Shown here: positions 45,045-56,423 of the stretch, piece by piece
How the letters are laid out: the number at the start of each line of letters is the position of its first letter
How positions within the stretch are numbered: the stretch's first letter is position 1
NCBI RefSeq assembly: GCF_001540865.1
Contig: NC_033631.1
Location: forward strand, 12,238,808-12,302,807
DNA length: 64,000 nt
Direction of reading: 5' to 3'
Source: Ananas comosus
Taxonomy: Eukaryota > Streptophyta > Magnoliopsida > Poales > Bromeliaceae
The notes under the pieces: generated by a model
Databases searched by the model: none
The model's input: the letters and a program-made list of their open reading frames with translations, nothing else
What the model was told of the DNA's origin: nothing
Program-made: the position numbers and the translations under genes

Positions 45045-47175
45045 ACACATAAGCAAGCATATATTAATATTTATGCTTCAATGATCTTTGGAAATATCAT
45101 TCATTGTACAGTTGGTAATTATGGATTAATTTTATGAAGTTTCGTAGCATCTAACTGCCTAGCAAATTGATTGAGTTTTGTTTGGAACCCTACTTCTTTA
45201 GGTTATTTAGGTTATTATATACTTGTTAATGTTCTTTGACTTTTTGAGGTTAAATAATCAGATGCAACCTAGGGTTTACTCTTTGGATCCTATTCCAACA
45301 ATTTTAAGTCTAAGGAATGTAATATAATCTATTTATCCTTTCTTATGATCTTATTGGTAGGTGCACGGATGTCTTAATTATTTAATTTTCTAATAATTTC
45401 AACCATGTTCTTTTGATCAACATTCTGAATGCCACGTATGTTTAAGTTAAAGAAGTTTATATTGGGTGTTGTCAATTTAGATTCTGTCCTACTATAGGTT
45501 TTTAAAGGAATTCATCATTAATGCTTATGGTCCTAACTCGCTCTAAAAGTTTGAAGGGTGTGAAATGATTTTGTGGGTGTAATGAATGTACTTAGTGCTT
45601 TTTGCAGGTAACTGGGGAGCCCGTTGGCGAAGTTCGAGCTGTTTCTGGAATGCATGAAAGGAAAGCGGAGATGGCACGATATGCAGATGCTTTCATTGCT
45701 TTGCCTGGTGGATATGGAACACTAGAGGAATTACTTGAAATCATTACGTGGGCTCAGCTTGGAATACATAAGAAGCCGGTATCTACTTTCACTACGCTTG
45801 TCTTTAAGGAATTGCTCGGAATAATATGACCTTTTTCTCTTCTGAACTTGTCGGCTTTTAGTCACCTGTCGGTTTTAACTTTCACAAATTGAAAGGTTTT
45901 GAGACCCCGTACTCTCAATGTTTGGCTTTGAGGCGCAGTTCTAAATGATGGTTTCAACCTTGTGGAATGACCGGACTGTATACTAAGCTAATGAAAAATT
46001 GTGCCTGTATTTTTCTCATCAAGTTGTTTACGTGTACGGAAGGATATGCATGCAAACTATGCTCTCCAAACTCATATTATATTCCTAACAAGCTTTCTTT
46101 ATACTCTGTATGTACTTGAGAAACAACTAATCAGTATTATGCTGGTAGGATCTTGCGCTACTTAATATATTATTGTTAAGGATATGGTTGCTAACACGTA
46201 TGCGAAGCAACTGATTTTAGATTCATAATAAATTAATAATGGGAGGATCTTCTCAATCTTTTTTCTTTTTAAATGTATACTTGTGTACTATAGTATAATC
46301 AAACTATAATTATATAAGTCGGAGAACGTGACGGCATTAGTTATGCTTCCTTTTTTTTTTTCTTCCTAGTGAAGTAGTCATTTCTGTAACCACTGACATA
46401 TTATAAGAGCAGCACCTCTTAATTCTTTTCTTTTTATCTATATTTTATTTGTGCACCGTCGAATAGGTAAACTACATTAAAACCTTAGAACGTGTCGGCA
46501 TCGGATGGGCAGAAACTTTAGTCATCAGTGTATCAATTATGATCATCTAGACCAAGGAAATCCTGATTGAGTCTTTATTCTGGAGATGTGTTTAAATAAT
46601 TTCTTAGTGATTTGCTTGTTGAGACTGATTGCGTTAATTGCTTATTAGGACTGACTCTCTTGTTTATTTTGTGTAATCTAACCTTATATAATATTGGCAG
46701 GTTGGTCTTTTGAACGTTGACGGTTACTACGATTCACTTTTGTCATTCATTGATTTGGCTGTCGATGAGGGATTTATCAGCGAAGCTGCACGCCGTATTA
46801 TCATTTCTGCAGCTTCAGCCAAGGAATTGGTTAGGATATTAGAGGTAAAGTTCTATTTAAAAATTTTTAACAATTTTCTATGCGCAATAATGATCCTCGC
46901 GCTGGGACCCGATCAAGTGCGAGGAATTTTATAAGCCCTTGTTCCAAGGATTTTTTGTATATCCTTGGGCCTTGCCTTTGTACAATAATACTCATCCCTT
47001 GATTATAACATTGTCAAAGATGTGCATGTGTGCTAATTTTTAATGCTAAAATCTTATAATATTGCACCTCATTTTTTAGGATTATGAACCCGAGTATCAG
47101 ACGCCTTTGGTTTGGGAGACAGATCAGAAGCCGCTAAATTTTGTTCCCAAAAGAGAATCCGGTGTCGCTTCGTAG
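43334..47175 (+). CDS. LOG: Cytokinin riboside 5'-monophosphate phosphoribohydrolase (LOG family)
   Basis: Releases free-base cytokinin from its riboside 5'-monophosphate, the direct cytokinin activation step; cytosolic/nuclear in known cases. Six exons: 43334-43462, 44206-44303, 44964-44994, 45608-45778, 46701-46844 and 47080-47175, in frame, 222 aa. The N-terminus has [15 protein letters not shown], followed by [13 protein letters not shown]. The family signature PGGYGTLEE is at 119-127, and the catalytic-site R104-K105 pair is in MHERKAEM. The fold ends with [14 protein letters not shown] and EYQTPLVWE. Exon 3 is only 31 bp. Introns 2 and 3 start with pyrimidine microsatellites directly after the splice donor. 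An in-frame ATG at 43304 would add ten residues; I prefer 43334 because it fits the usual short N-terminus. Confidence 0.92.
44305..44355 (+). repeat. (CT)n tract at the 5' end of LOG intron 2
   Basis: The intron begins gttctctct... and continues as a pure CT repeat for about 50 bp directly after the GT donor (44304-44305). Confidence 0.95.
44999..45039 (+). repeat. (CT)n tract at the 5' end of LOG intron 3
   Basis: The intron begins gtgatctctct... with the CT repeat starting four bases after the donor (44995-44996) and running about 40 bp. Confidence 0.95.
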
Positions 47176-49508
47176 CGCCATTCAGCTTACCTCTCTTTCT
47201 TTTGGCTCTAACAATTCATGCTAATTAAACACGCGTGGCGACCGGCATCAAAAAAAAAAAAAAGAAGGAAAGGAATGGGGCGGCTGATGTTTTTCTTTTC
47301 TACTTAATTTATTAAAAAAAAAGTTAGGGTGTTTCGACGGTGCTTTTGTGCTAACTGGTTTTCTTATATATATATATATATATATGCATAATTAGTTGTC
47401 TTTTGGATATAGTATTGAAAGAAATACAATGTTTAATGTACATCCATATGGGGGAGAAATGTTGTGGTGTGGTTTTGCTATACGAAGCTATGTAAATACA
47501 ATGAATATGATAACCAGGTGTTGATATTATTAGTGTACTTGTGGAATAGATACATTGATTTTAGTCCCTGTTTCCATTAAGCAATATTTTGTTGATGTTA
47601 CCATTGCTGTTGTGATTCTCAGCCATTTTTGACCTCTTTGTCTCAGTTGATACCAATCCATATCAATTCGTGTGTTTGCCGTGTATTCATTACTGTCGGC
47701 GAGAGACAAAAAGACATCTGTGGGGGCTACTGCAGTTGTTATTCTCTCTTTTCGTTGGCCATCTTTTTGAGTTTAGTTCGACGTTGAATTCGCCGCCCCT
47801 TAATTCATAATAAACTGATCTTTTGATTTGGTCCATAAGAAAAGGAATTCATTGAAACGGAGTAGATGATCTCTTTGACCAAATTAGGCTTTTGCCGAGG
47901 CGAAAGAAGTGGTTGGGACTCTGCATGGATCTTTCTTGTAAACATTGTTATCTTTGTGATGTGTTCGTGTTCGCGACAAAGATACTTTGATTTGCTTTCA
48001 CCTACGGCCCGCGTGATGTGTATTGTATGGTTATCATTGAAAGAGTCCAATTTAATAAATAGCATTTTGAAAAAGACATTGTAATTAGAAAAGTTAGGAT
48101 GTTACTTAGCCTGATTTTAGGGATGCTGTTCACACCTGATCATCTTTGACGGGCTTGAGAGGCTTGAAGAATAGCCGAGTGTGACAGCGTTTTGCTTTTT
48201 CTTGCACTAAATGAAAGCATAAATTAAAAATTAATAATGCCAGAGAATCTTCCAAGTTAACAAACTTTCCCCAGCAAACAACTGAAAAGTTCCTCAGCAA
48301 ACTTTAAATACCACATAAAAATATATCAATGTAATACCCTGTGGTTATATTTTTTATCTTTTTATTATTGATTTCACTATTTTTTTCGTTAAATCAGTAA
48401 CAAAGTTAAAACTAAAGGGTACAAAAATGAATATTCGATAAACCTATATTGGATATCTGAAGTTTTTTGTATATAATTTAACGAAATATTAATAAAAAAA
48501 CTAACAAAAATATAAAAATGAATTTACAGGACACTAATTTGATACACTTTAAACCACAGAGAACTAAAGTAAGAAAGTGCGAAACCACTGGGGTGGTATT
48601 TGAAGTTTATCCTAGATTTTATATAAATTGGCTATATTTTTAAACAAATTTTTCTGAGATTAGAACGCGAGTAGTTACTCTGTTCCGAGTATGGGTCTTT
48701 ATAATTGCGGTCCAAAGCCTATTCGATTTTTGAATTCGGCGTACTGCTAAATTATAAGCCCATAAATGAAAAGACACGCATCTGGAGTTCCGATCTCCTT
48801 CTTAGTGGGCCGAAATGATAGAGCCCAAATACTCTCACTGCCCAAAGGGAAAAACATATGGTTTATTTTTTATTTTTTATTTTTTGGAAAAAATTTATAT
48901 CAGATCGGTCTTTTCGTATGTTGGATTTCACACTATCTGCAAATCGTAACGTACTGTCGAATAAAATTCTAACGGTAGAAAATATATATACTCTCTGTGA
49001 GCTTTCTAATATCACAAATTTAGTGAGGAAAAATAAGGAGAATATAAGAAAATACCCTATGCTTCCAACATATATCACAACTCAGTACCCCCAAATTACA
49101 ACTTGGTTTATTCCTGCACTTTATCGAGACCTGCGCAATGCCCGATACGAGTCCGTTTTTGTTTTGAGTCAGATTAATTTTGACCAACCAAGATCGACCC
49201 AGTCCAACAATGTTATGCATGTTTTAAGCTCAGGCTTTGTCGAATATAAACCAGATTTGGTTTGCCGAGGTTTAAAATCTCCTTTGGACCGGATCGGTCA
49301 GAAAATTAAAATATGGGCCAGGCCTAAAATATATAGAGCTGTAATTAATTTGATGCCCGGCCCAACATTTGCAAGTTGGGCGACACATAATGGGCCGAGT
49401 TTGCTTGGGCCCACATAGATCTTAATTTCTGGAAATTTTATTGAAGAATTAATTCGAACCGCATTTAAATCTTCCCGCCAAAACTCCAGCCCAATCTGAA
49501 ACGTTTCC
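47176..49508. other. Intergenic region between LOG and the MRNIP-like gene
   Basis: The LOG 3' UTR with A/T homopolymers and (TA)n (47365-47384) is followed by the third long-TIR MITE (48298-48612). A moderately GC-rich, transposon-like stretch follows (49130-49420; 'ggcccaacatttgcaagttg'). No gene recognised. Confidence 0.55.
48298..48612. mobile_element. Long-TIR MITE, copy 3 of 3
   Basis: The right arm ('ggtggtatttgaagtttatcc') and the block 'tttgatacactttaaaccac' match the elements at 11295 and 39850. The inverted left arm is shortened and diverged. Internal 'taaatcagtaacaaagtta' matches the 39850 copy. No target duplication identified. Confidence 0.55.
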
Positions 49509-49516
49509 TATAAAAA
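49509..49516 (+). promoter_or_regulatory. TATA box of the MRNIP-like gene
   Basis: TATAAAAA, 110 bp upstream of the ATG, followed by a CT/GCTCTC microsatellite (49553-49612) that would occupy the 5' UTR. Confidence 0.7.
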
Positions 49517-49551
49517 GGTGCCAAACCCAAACCTCTCCCCCAAATCCCAAT

Positions 49552-49590
<39 letters not shown>

Positions 49591-49625
49591 CTCGCTCTCG
49601 CTCTCGCTCTCTCCCCTGTGCAACA

Positions 49626-49692
49626 ATGTCGACGCTCTTCATCGCCCTGCAATGCATCCAATGCTCCACCATGCAGGTAACACAAACCCTAA

Positions 49693-49746
<54 letters not shown>

Positions 49747-51122
49747 CCTCTCCTCTTCGTCTCCTTCCCTTTCGTAGATTTCTCCAACGTGCGCCCTGGT
49801 CGCAGGTGAAGCAGCAGAAGAAGAGCCGAGGCAACAGCAACAAGTGGGTGTGCGCCGTGTGCAACCTGCGCCAATCGGTGCGCCGAGTCCACGCGCGCGG
49901 CCCGATCGCGCGCGATCTCCGCGGGTTCGTCCAGGAGTTCAACCTCTCCCGCGCGGTCCACGGATCCGACGGCTCTGATCCGATCCCGATCCTCCGATCG
50001 TCGGGCTCGCTTGCTCCCGATGGGTTCGGTGAGCGCCATAAGAGGAGGATGGATTGGTCGGAGTATTTGGATCCCCATGAGGAAGAAGAGGAAGAAGCGG
50101 GAGGTGGCGGCGATGGAGGTATGTATCGAACTGTTTTGCTTTCATCGATTTGCCTAATTCCATGAATTGAATCGACTATTTAGTGGTTTGGTTTTGTTCA
50201 TTTTTTTATTACTGAATCAATAGATTGTGAATTATAAATCAATTCAATCTCATGATTGGATTTGCATTATGCGCTTCAAGTATTATCAACTGTGATCGGA
50301 TTTGTACAATATTCCTGAGATTTGATGCCGAAATAGTGTGTAATTGCTCATGAATTGGTAATCGTGTTTTTTTTTTTGTTTCGTTTTCTAGCTTCGTAGA
50401 AACTCGATTTCAGTTTCACTGTGTTTTTTCTTTTTTTAAATTATTTTGTGCTCTTCTTCGAATGTCTGATTTCGAATTGGTGTAATTGTCAGTGGCAGTA
50501 GCGATGGATTTGCCCCCTCAAAACTTCGAAAATTTGTCTCAGAAAGGCATAAAACAAACGGAATCCTTCAAACCAGATTTTTCGAAGAGGAAGCGGAGCG
50601 AGGAGAAGGGCAGTTTTCCAGGCCAAAACTCATCCCAACCAAGTATGTTACCACCTCTCCCCTTATCTAATCAATTTTCGCCTTTGTGCTACGAATTGTT
50701 CTGACGAGTAAGTATTGGACTGGTTACAATTCGACAGATGAGCTATAAGAGTCCAAGACTCTGCTAGTCATGACAGGTGGAGATGGTTCCAGTTGGACAC
50801 AACTGAATTTATAATTCCAATTCCGCTCGATCCCGACTTCTAATATGGAATCTGATAATCTCTTAGTTAGTAAACCTTCTCTGAATGGGTCTTTAATGCT
50901 CATGCATTGTATACTGCAGGTGGAATGGGACCAAAGAAAACTCTCGAGACGAAAGTACGTTCCAAATGGAGCGAGTACTTGGAAGAAGAAGATACCGGTG
51001 AAACATTTGGTAGAGAGGTATGTGTGGAGCAATCAAGCCGTTACTACGAACTCCGTGGTGGAAAGGAGAGCCAGCTGAGTGATTCACTAGTAGCAGACGA
51101 AATCCACCCTGATTTCAAATAA
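49626..51122 (+). CDS. MRN complex-interacting protein (MRNIP)-like, zinc-binding N-terminus
   Basis: The N-terminal domain matches the MRNIP family. Its animal member binds the MRE11-RAD50-NBS1 DNA-repair complex; the plant role is not established and is inferred from similarity only. Exons are 49626-49676, 49806-50118, 50493-50642 and 50920-51122, all GT-AG, 238 aa. Four cysteines in two CX2C pairs (C10, C13, C33, C36) form a probable zinc site, within LQCIQCSTMQV and KWVCAVCNLRQSV. The conserved RGFVQEFNLSR helix follows. The middle is acidic (EEEEEEAGGGG) and Ser/Lys-rich. A repeated SEYLD/SEYLEEED motif is present in both halves (MDWSEYLDPHE and KWSEYLEEED). The C-terminus is VADEIHPDFK. 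Intron 1 contains a (CT)n tract (49696-49742). A GTATGT inside exon 4 (51016) could be an alternative donor. Part of this locus is duplicated at 56.0 and 63.6 kb. Confidence 0.8.
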
Positions 51123-53736
51123 CTTCAGGTATTTCCATGTCCTTTCTTATTCTCCTTTCAGTAGAATCTCCTACTCGCAGTTGAATGAATGAAGCATTTT
51201 TAGCAATTCTCTTTATGAATCAAACTTATTGCACTAGTAAAAATCTCCACAGTAAACATAGTTCATCTACTACTGTCGTTGAACGTTGATGTATCTCATC
51301 AACTCTTGTTGTTTTATGCATTCTAATTCCTTGATCTAAGAGTTGAAACTTTTTAACATTCACAAAACTAGAAACTACTATCATACACAACTTTGATTTC
51401 TGAGACGTGAGTTTAAGATTTATACTTTGAAATATCAGACAACGTAAACAAAATTATAGACAAGGTTCAGAATTTTAGGCTTAGTGTAGATTGATAGAGA
51501 CTGAAGGGCCGAAATCTTAAATCCAAATCTGATCCAACTTAACTAACAAACCAAGACTTGGACCACTCCTGAGCCTATTTGAGCCTTTCAGCTTATCCCG
51601 CCAAGTATATTCGTATTTCTCGGGCTGGGCTGCTAAGGATGCTGAGATTGGGCTGAGCCTTCGACCTTCCTACTCTCATATTTATTACTAGTGTAAAGAC
51701 CAGCATTTCACAGCGGACAGAAATTATAGAAATTACTAATAAAAAATAAAAAATATTCATCAATAAAAATAAAGAAGGCGCTGTAGACGGAGCAATTGGC
51801 GCGTCAGAATGCTAACTTAATTTTTTTTGGGTATTAATATAGAATTATAGATATTTGCTCATGTTTCAGCGGTATAGATTTTTCATAACCAGTAGACCCG
51901 AACCTGTATCCTCATCGAGTTCCCTTTCGGTGGAGAAATTATTGTTTGTGTCGAGTCCATCATATCATCCAGTGGTTTCGAATATTTCACTATACATCTT
52001 TTCACTTTTTCAAAAAAATTAATATGCTAATTAATGTCAAATATTTTAGCTTTATCAATAACGGTATATAGGTACATGCCATAATTTCTCGTATTATTGT
52101 CCACCATATCAGGCACATATCATCTGACTCTTTATCAAGGATTTAAAAGCCGTCATACGGAATCCAAAAATTTTACCAACACGGTACGGCATGGTGACCC
52201 AAAAAATTTATCGATACGGTACGACACGTATCATGTCATATCATACCGATATGTGCCGATGATAAAAAAAAATATATGTATCGACACATAATGATATAAA
52301 ATATTTATTTTATTTAGTAACAAAAAAGCTCTAATTTTTTATTATATATCTTTATCAAATTTTTTAAATTTTATTAAAAAATTATTTACTAATTTAAAGA
52401 ATATCAAGTTTTAAGATGTGATATCGGTACGGTGGTTATATCATATTGGTATTTTATTGGCACGATACGACACGGTGAATATGGTCCGTGTGAATGGGCA
52501 TTTAAATTTTTACTCTTTATCCCATCTATATTTTCTTTGCTTTACTTTGTTTAAAAAATATTTAAATTAGTTTAAAGTAGTGCCACGGGTACATGTAAAA
52601 AAAAGTATAAATTTTAAATTTTTTAAATCCAAGGATCTTTATTGGATTCTTATTTTATTGTTGTTTATCATGCTAAAAATTAAAAAAATTTAGGATGAGC
52701 CTTGTACAAGTAGAGTATTTAAAACATTATATCTTTTATTTTATAAATAATATCACGTTATCAAATTGGTATAATTAAAATATTTTTTTTGGTCTCGTAG
52801 GAAAACAAAGATGTCTTTTGATATTTTTGTTTTTGTCTCAATTCCTTTTGGTGCTAGATGATCTTTAATTAAATAGAAAATAATTAAATACATCAGGCAC
52901 AATCTCCAGTGGAGAATAGTGATTTTGCTTTAAATTTTGTGCATTACATAAATTTAATGTTCTCTTCGAAACAAATTTATTTTGCTGTTAAATTTTTTTT
53001 CTAATCTCACTCATTCTTGAGCAACCAAACATGCTCTCATGGAAAGTGATTTACTCTAAATAGTATACCATACATATAGAATAGAGCAATATTAGGTGTA
53101 CACTTCTAGATTAGGTGTAAAATGTACATCCGACTCATCCAGTTGCCCTTATTTTTTTATTAATCATGTCAAGTTATTTTTTTTAATATTAAAAGTTTTT
53201 AAAAAATTTATGAATCCTTAGATGAAAACGGGCATGAAACATACATTTATATATACAATATACATATAGCATCTTCGTACATAGATATTTTTAAATTAAT
53301 TATACTATAACATGGAGACAACAGAGAGGCAAATCAAATATAATATAATAATTTTATATTAGCTTGATATTTTAAAAATATTTATTTTCATATTTTTTAT
53401 ACTATGTCAAGATATTTAATGAAATTTTTTTTGAGAAAAAAATTATATGTTATCTGTTTCATTTATTTTTTTAAAAAAATTAGCTAAAAATATAAATCAA
53501 TTAAAATTCGAATTTGAAATTTCGAATACCAAATATCAAGTTCTTTTATCATTGCGGTTGAATGAATTTTGTTATTTTAAGATGAGCGTTAGTTTTATAA
53601 CTCACTTCAGGTTGTAAGTTACCGTTGAATGAATTTTGTTATTTTAAGACGAGCGTTAGTTTTATAAGTCACTTCACGTTGTAAGTTGTAACCCGCTTAA
53701 AATTTCTCTTTATTTTAATGTGGAATAAAAAATAAT
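51123..53736. other. AT-rich intergenic region upstream of KCS
   Basis: The first 500 bp (51123-51620) are the 3' flank of the MRNIP-like gene and recur near the window end. 52090-52500 contains 'cggtacgacacg'-type repeats that look like a decayed transposon. 53557-53690 is a tandem duplication. No gene recognised. Confidence 0.55.
53557..53690 (+). repeat. Tandem duplication, 67-bp unit, in the KCS upstream region
   Basis: Two adjacent copies (53557-53623 and 53624-53690) both contain 'gttgaatgaattttgttatt' and 'gagcgttagttttataa', with a few substitutions. About 190-320 bp upstream of the KCS start codon, within its likely promoter. Confidence 0.85.
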
Positions 53737-53793
53737 AATGGGCCCGGAGAGGACATTTCTCCATGCTGACCCTCATCTTCCTTTCCTTTCCTT

Positions 53794-53799
53794 TATAAG
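53794..53799 (+). promoter_or_regulatory. Probable TATA box of the KCS gene
   Basis: TATAAG at 77-82 bp upstream of the preferred ATG (53876). Its position makes the further upstream in-frame ATG at 53738 unlikely to be in the mRNA. Confidence 0.6.
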
Positions 53800-53875
53800 T
53801 ACCCAGCTGAGCAACAAAAGAGTAGTCACCACAGATACTGTTACCAGTATTGCTACTACTACTATTGTGGCAACC

Positions 53876-55270
53876 ATGACATTCACCAACTTCCTCAAGT
53901 TCTCCTCCTTCACTCTCCTTTCCCTAACTCTCCTCCACCGCTTCCTCCCATCCCTCCCCCTCCTCTCCTCGCTTTCCCACCGCCACCACCTCCTGCTCCT
54001 CCTCTCCTTCCTCTCCTGCACCCTTCTCTACCTCTACCTCTACGCCCGCCGCCGCCCCCTCCCCGTCTTTCTCTTCGACTACTCGTGCTACCTCCCCGAA
54101 CCTGAACGCCGCAGCAGCCTGGAGGTCTGCGAGTACTATGGCTTCCGTTGCCCCCGCCTCTCCCACTCCACCGCCGACTTCATGCGCGCCATCTTCCTCA
54201 AATCCGGACTCGGCGACGAGACCTACGCTCCCCCCTATATCTTCCAAGAGGACTACGACGCCAAGTTCCGCTACGCTGTACAAGAGGCCGAAGAGGGCAT
54301 GTTCGATGCCGTCTCCTCCCTCCTCTCCAAGACCAGCATCCCCACCTCCGCCATCTCCGTTCTCATCGTCGCCTGCAGCATGTTCAGCCCCGTCCCCTCC
54401 CTCTCTTCCTTCATCGTAAACCACTTCAACTTTGACCCTTCCATCAAGACCTACAACTTATCTGGTATGGGGTGCAGCGGCGGCACCATGTGCTGCGACC
54501 TTGCCGCAAAGATCCTATGCAGCAAGCCCGGGTACGCTCTCATCGTCGTCACCGAGAACATGAGCTTGAACTGGTACTTCGGCGAGAACCGCCAGATGCT
54601 CGTCACCAACTGCATCTTCCGCGTCGGCACCGCGGCCATGCTCCTGACCAGCGACCCAACCCGGCGCTGCTCCGCGAAGATGGAGCTCGTGCGCGCGCTG
54701 CGGACGCACCACGGTGCGGAGGACGCGGCCTACAACGCGGCGGTGCAGATGGAGGACGAGGACGGCAGCGTCGGCATGTCGCTCAGCAAGGATCTCGTCC
54801 GCGTGGCTGGGGCCGAGCTGCGCCGCCACATCTCCACCCTGGCGCCGCACGTGCTCCCTGCGTCGGAGCTCCTGCGGTATGCGTGGAACGTTGTGAGGTC
54901 GTATGCCGCAGGGGATCATAAGACGGTCCACGTGCCGGACTTCACGAAGGCGTTCGAGCACATATGCATACACACTGGGGGGAAGGCGGTGATCAACGCG
55001 GTGGGGAAGCTGATGAAGTTTTCCGCGGAGGTGACGGAGCCAGCGAGGATGTGCCTGCACCGCTTCGGGAACACGTCGAGTAGCTTGGTGTTCTACGAGC
55101 TCGCCTACTTTGAAGCTAAGGGGAGGATAAAGAAGGGGGATAGGGTGTGGATGTTGGCGTTCGGAACGGGGTTTAAGGCGTGTAGTTTGGTGTGGAAGGC
55201 TCTTCGGGACTCCGGGATGGACTCGGATAACCCGTGGCAAGAGTGCATCCATAGATACCCCGTTAAGTAA
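53876..55270 (+). CDS. 3-ketoacyl-CoA synthase (KCS, very-long-chain fatty acid elongase)
   Basis: Condenses malonyl-CoA with long-chain acyl-CoA, the first step of elongation for waxes, suberin and sphingolipids, at the ER membrane. Intronless, 464 aa. Two N-terminal hydrophobic segments (about 3-32 and 38-53) precede a basic linker. The FAE1-type condensing domain begins near PVFLFDYSCYLPEPERR. The catalytic triad is complete: C200 in SGMGCSGGTMCC, H366 in CIHTGGKAV and N399 in FGNTSSSLVFY; spacing matches other KCS enzymes. The GGTMCCDLA context after the Cys differs from the common GCSAG form. Length and sequence suggest the shorter KCS3/KCS12-like group; this is tentative. Coding DNA is strongly GC-rich. 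I start at 53876, not at the in-frame ATG at 53738, because a TATA box lies between them and the 46 extra residues have no KCS character. Confidence 0.9.
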   Translation: MTFTNFLKFSSFTLLSLTLLHRFLPSLPLLSSLSHRHHLLLLLSFLSCTLLYLYLYARRRPLPVFLFDYSCYLPEPERRSSLEVCEYYGFRCPRLSHSTADFMRAIFLKSGLGDETYAPPYIFQEDYDAKFRYAVQEAEEGMFDAVSSLLSKTSIPTSAISVLIVACSMFSPVPSLSSFIVNHFNFDPSIKTYNLSGMGCSGGTMCCDLAAKILCSKPGYALIVVTENMSLNWYFGENRQMLVTNCIFRVGTAAMLLTSDPTRRCSAKMELVRALRTHHGAEDAAYNAAVQMEDEDGSVGMSLSKDLVRVAGAELRRHISTLAPHVLPASELLRYAWNVVRSYAAGDHKTVHVPDFTKAFEHICIHTGGKAVINAVGKLMKFSAEVTEPARMCLHRFGNTSSSLVFYELAYFEAKGRIKKGDRVWMLAFGTGFKACSLVWKALRDSGMDSDNPWQECIHRYPVK

Positions 55271-55998
55271 AAATAAAAGAAAAAGTTATCGCCTGCACCC
55301 GGTCCACCCTATATTATATCGTGCATGCGTACCATGCATTCGTCAACTCTCAAATCTTCTTAGGCCTAAGTTTGAAAACATGGTGAAAAACAAAACTTGG
55401 AGAATACTTCATAACTTTTACCATTCCATACTATAAAATTGCGATATAAACTATCTAGTGATCTTTGCTACCAAATTATTGTGTCGTAAAAAAAGAAAAA
55501 AAAGATCCAAATTATTCCTATCCTCTAAATTGTCAAAACACCTGTGTTTATCTACCACATTGTAAACCAGGCTTCAGTCTTATTCTGAATTCCTATCGTC
55601 CGTTGTCTTACGTTATATTTTTTGGTAAAAATTAGATTACATGGTTCGGGTGCAGTGCACAGATGTAGACGGGGAGAGACATGGGAATGAATGGTTGAAT
55701 TTGAATTATTGCTGCAATAAAGCGTCGTTTGTACTACACTTTATCATCCAATATTATCTACTAGTGCTTTCCGTATGCTTTTACTGTGTCATATAATCCT
55801 TGCATTTACTAATGTTCTTTTCTTTTTAAAGGAAATTACAAATCTATCAAAGTTCGTCATAGTACAGTAATGATCTTTGCCAGAATGAAAATCTTCGTCT
55901 TAGACACGTCTTAAATTTTTAGTATTGCGATCTAAAAGTTTTCGGGTATAATCGAATGCAAAATTTTTTGAAAATCTATGGTAGAAGTAGCGGCCTCC
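55271..55998. other. Intergenic region downstream of KCS
   Basis: AT-rich, presumably KCS 3' UTR and spacer. No gene or repeat family recognised. Confidence 0.5.
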
Positions 55999-56296
55999 AC
56001 CATCAACTGTGATCGGATTTGTACAATATTCCTGAGATTTGATGCTGAAATAGTGTGTAATACCTAAAGCGCGATTACCAATTCATGAGCAATTACACAC
56101 TATTTCGGCATAATCGTGAGATTAAATTGATAATCGTGAGCAACTACACAATATTCTCCTCGATTTCAGTTTCACCCCTTTTTTTAAAAAAAATTATTTT
56201 GTTCTCCTTATTCTCCTTTCAGTAGAATCTCCTACTTGCAGTTGAATGAATGAAGCATTTTTTAGCAATTCTCTTATGAATCAAACTTATTGCACG
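55999..56296 (+). pseudogene. Decayed duplicate of the MRNIP-like locus, left part
   Basis: 55999-56060 matches intron 2 of the MRNIP-like gene (50283-50344) almost perfectly. After an inverted repeat (56067-56107) it resumes homology to 50401-50455. It then jumps to the gene's 3' flank (56205-56296 versus 51148-51240). Exons 3 and 4 (about 690 bp) are deleted, so no coding sequence remains. The homology continues after the LINE at 63637. Confidence 0.85.
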
Positions 56297-56423
56297 AGTT
56301 TCCCCCCCCATTTTGCGATATATTTTGTAATATCCCCTTGAGATGATAATTAAATTTTGGGAAAACTAAGTATATTATTAGGCAAAAATGAAGAAAAAAT
56401 AATTCTCTATGATCTAAAAGAAA

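Noticed and set aside
49508..50165. Long frames encoding Ser/Leu or Arg/Glu repeats around the MRNIP-like gene
   Set aside because: They are translations of CT microsatellites and antisense of the real exons.
53738..53875. Upstream in-frame ATG extending KCS by 46 residues
   Set aside because: A TATA box lies between the two ATGs, and the extension lacks KCS features.
54515..55252. A 245-codon minus-strand frame opposite KCS
   Set aside because: Antisense shadow of a GC-rich coding region; the plus frame has a full KCS catalytic triad.
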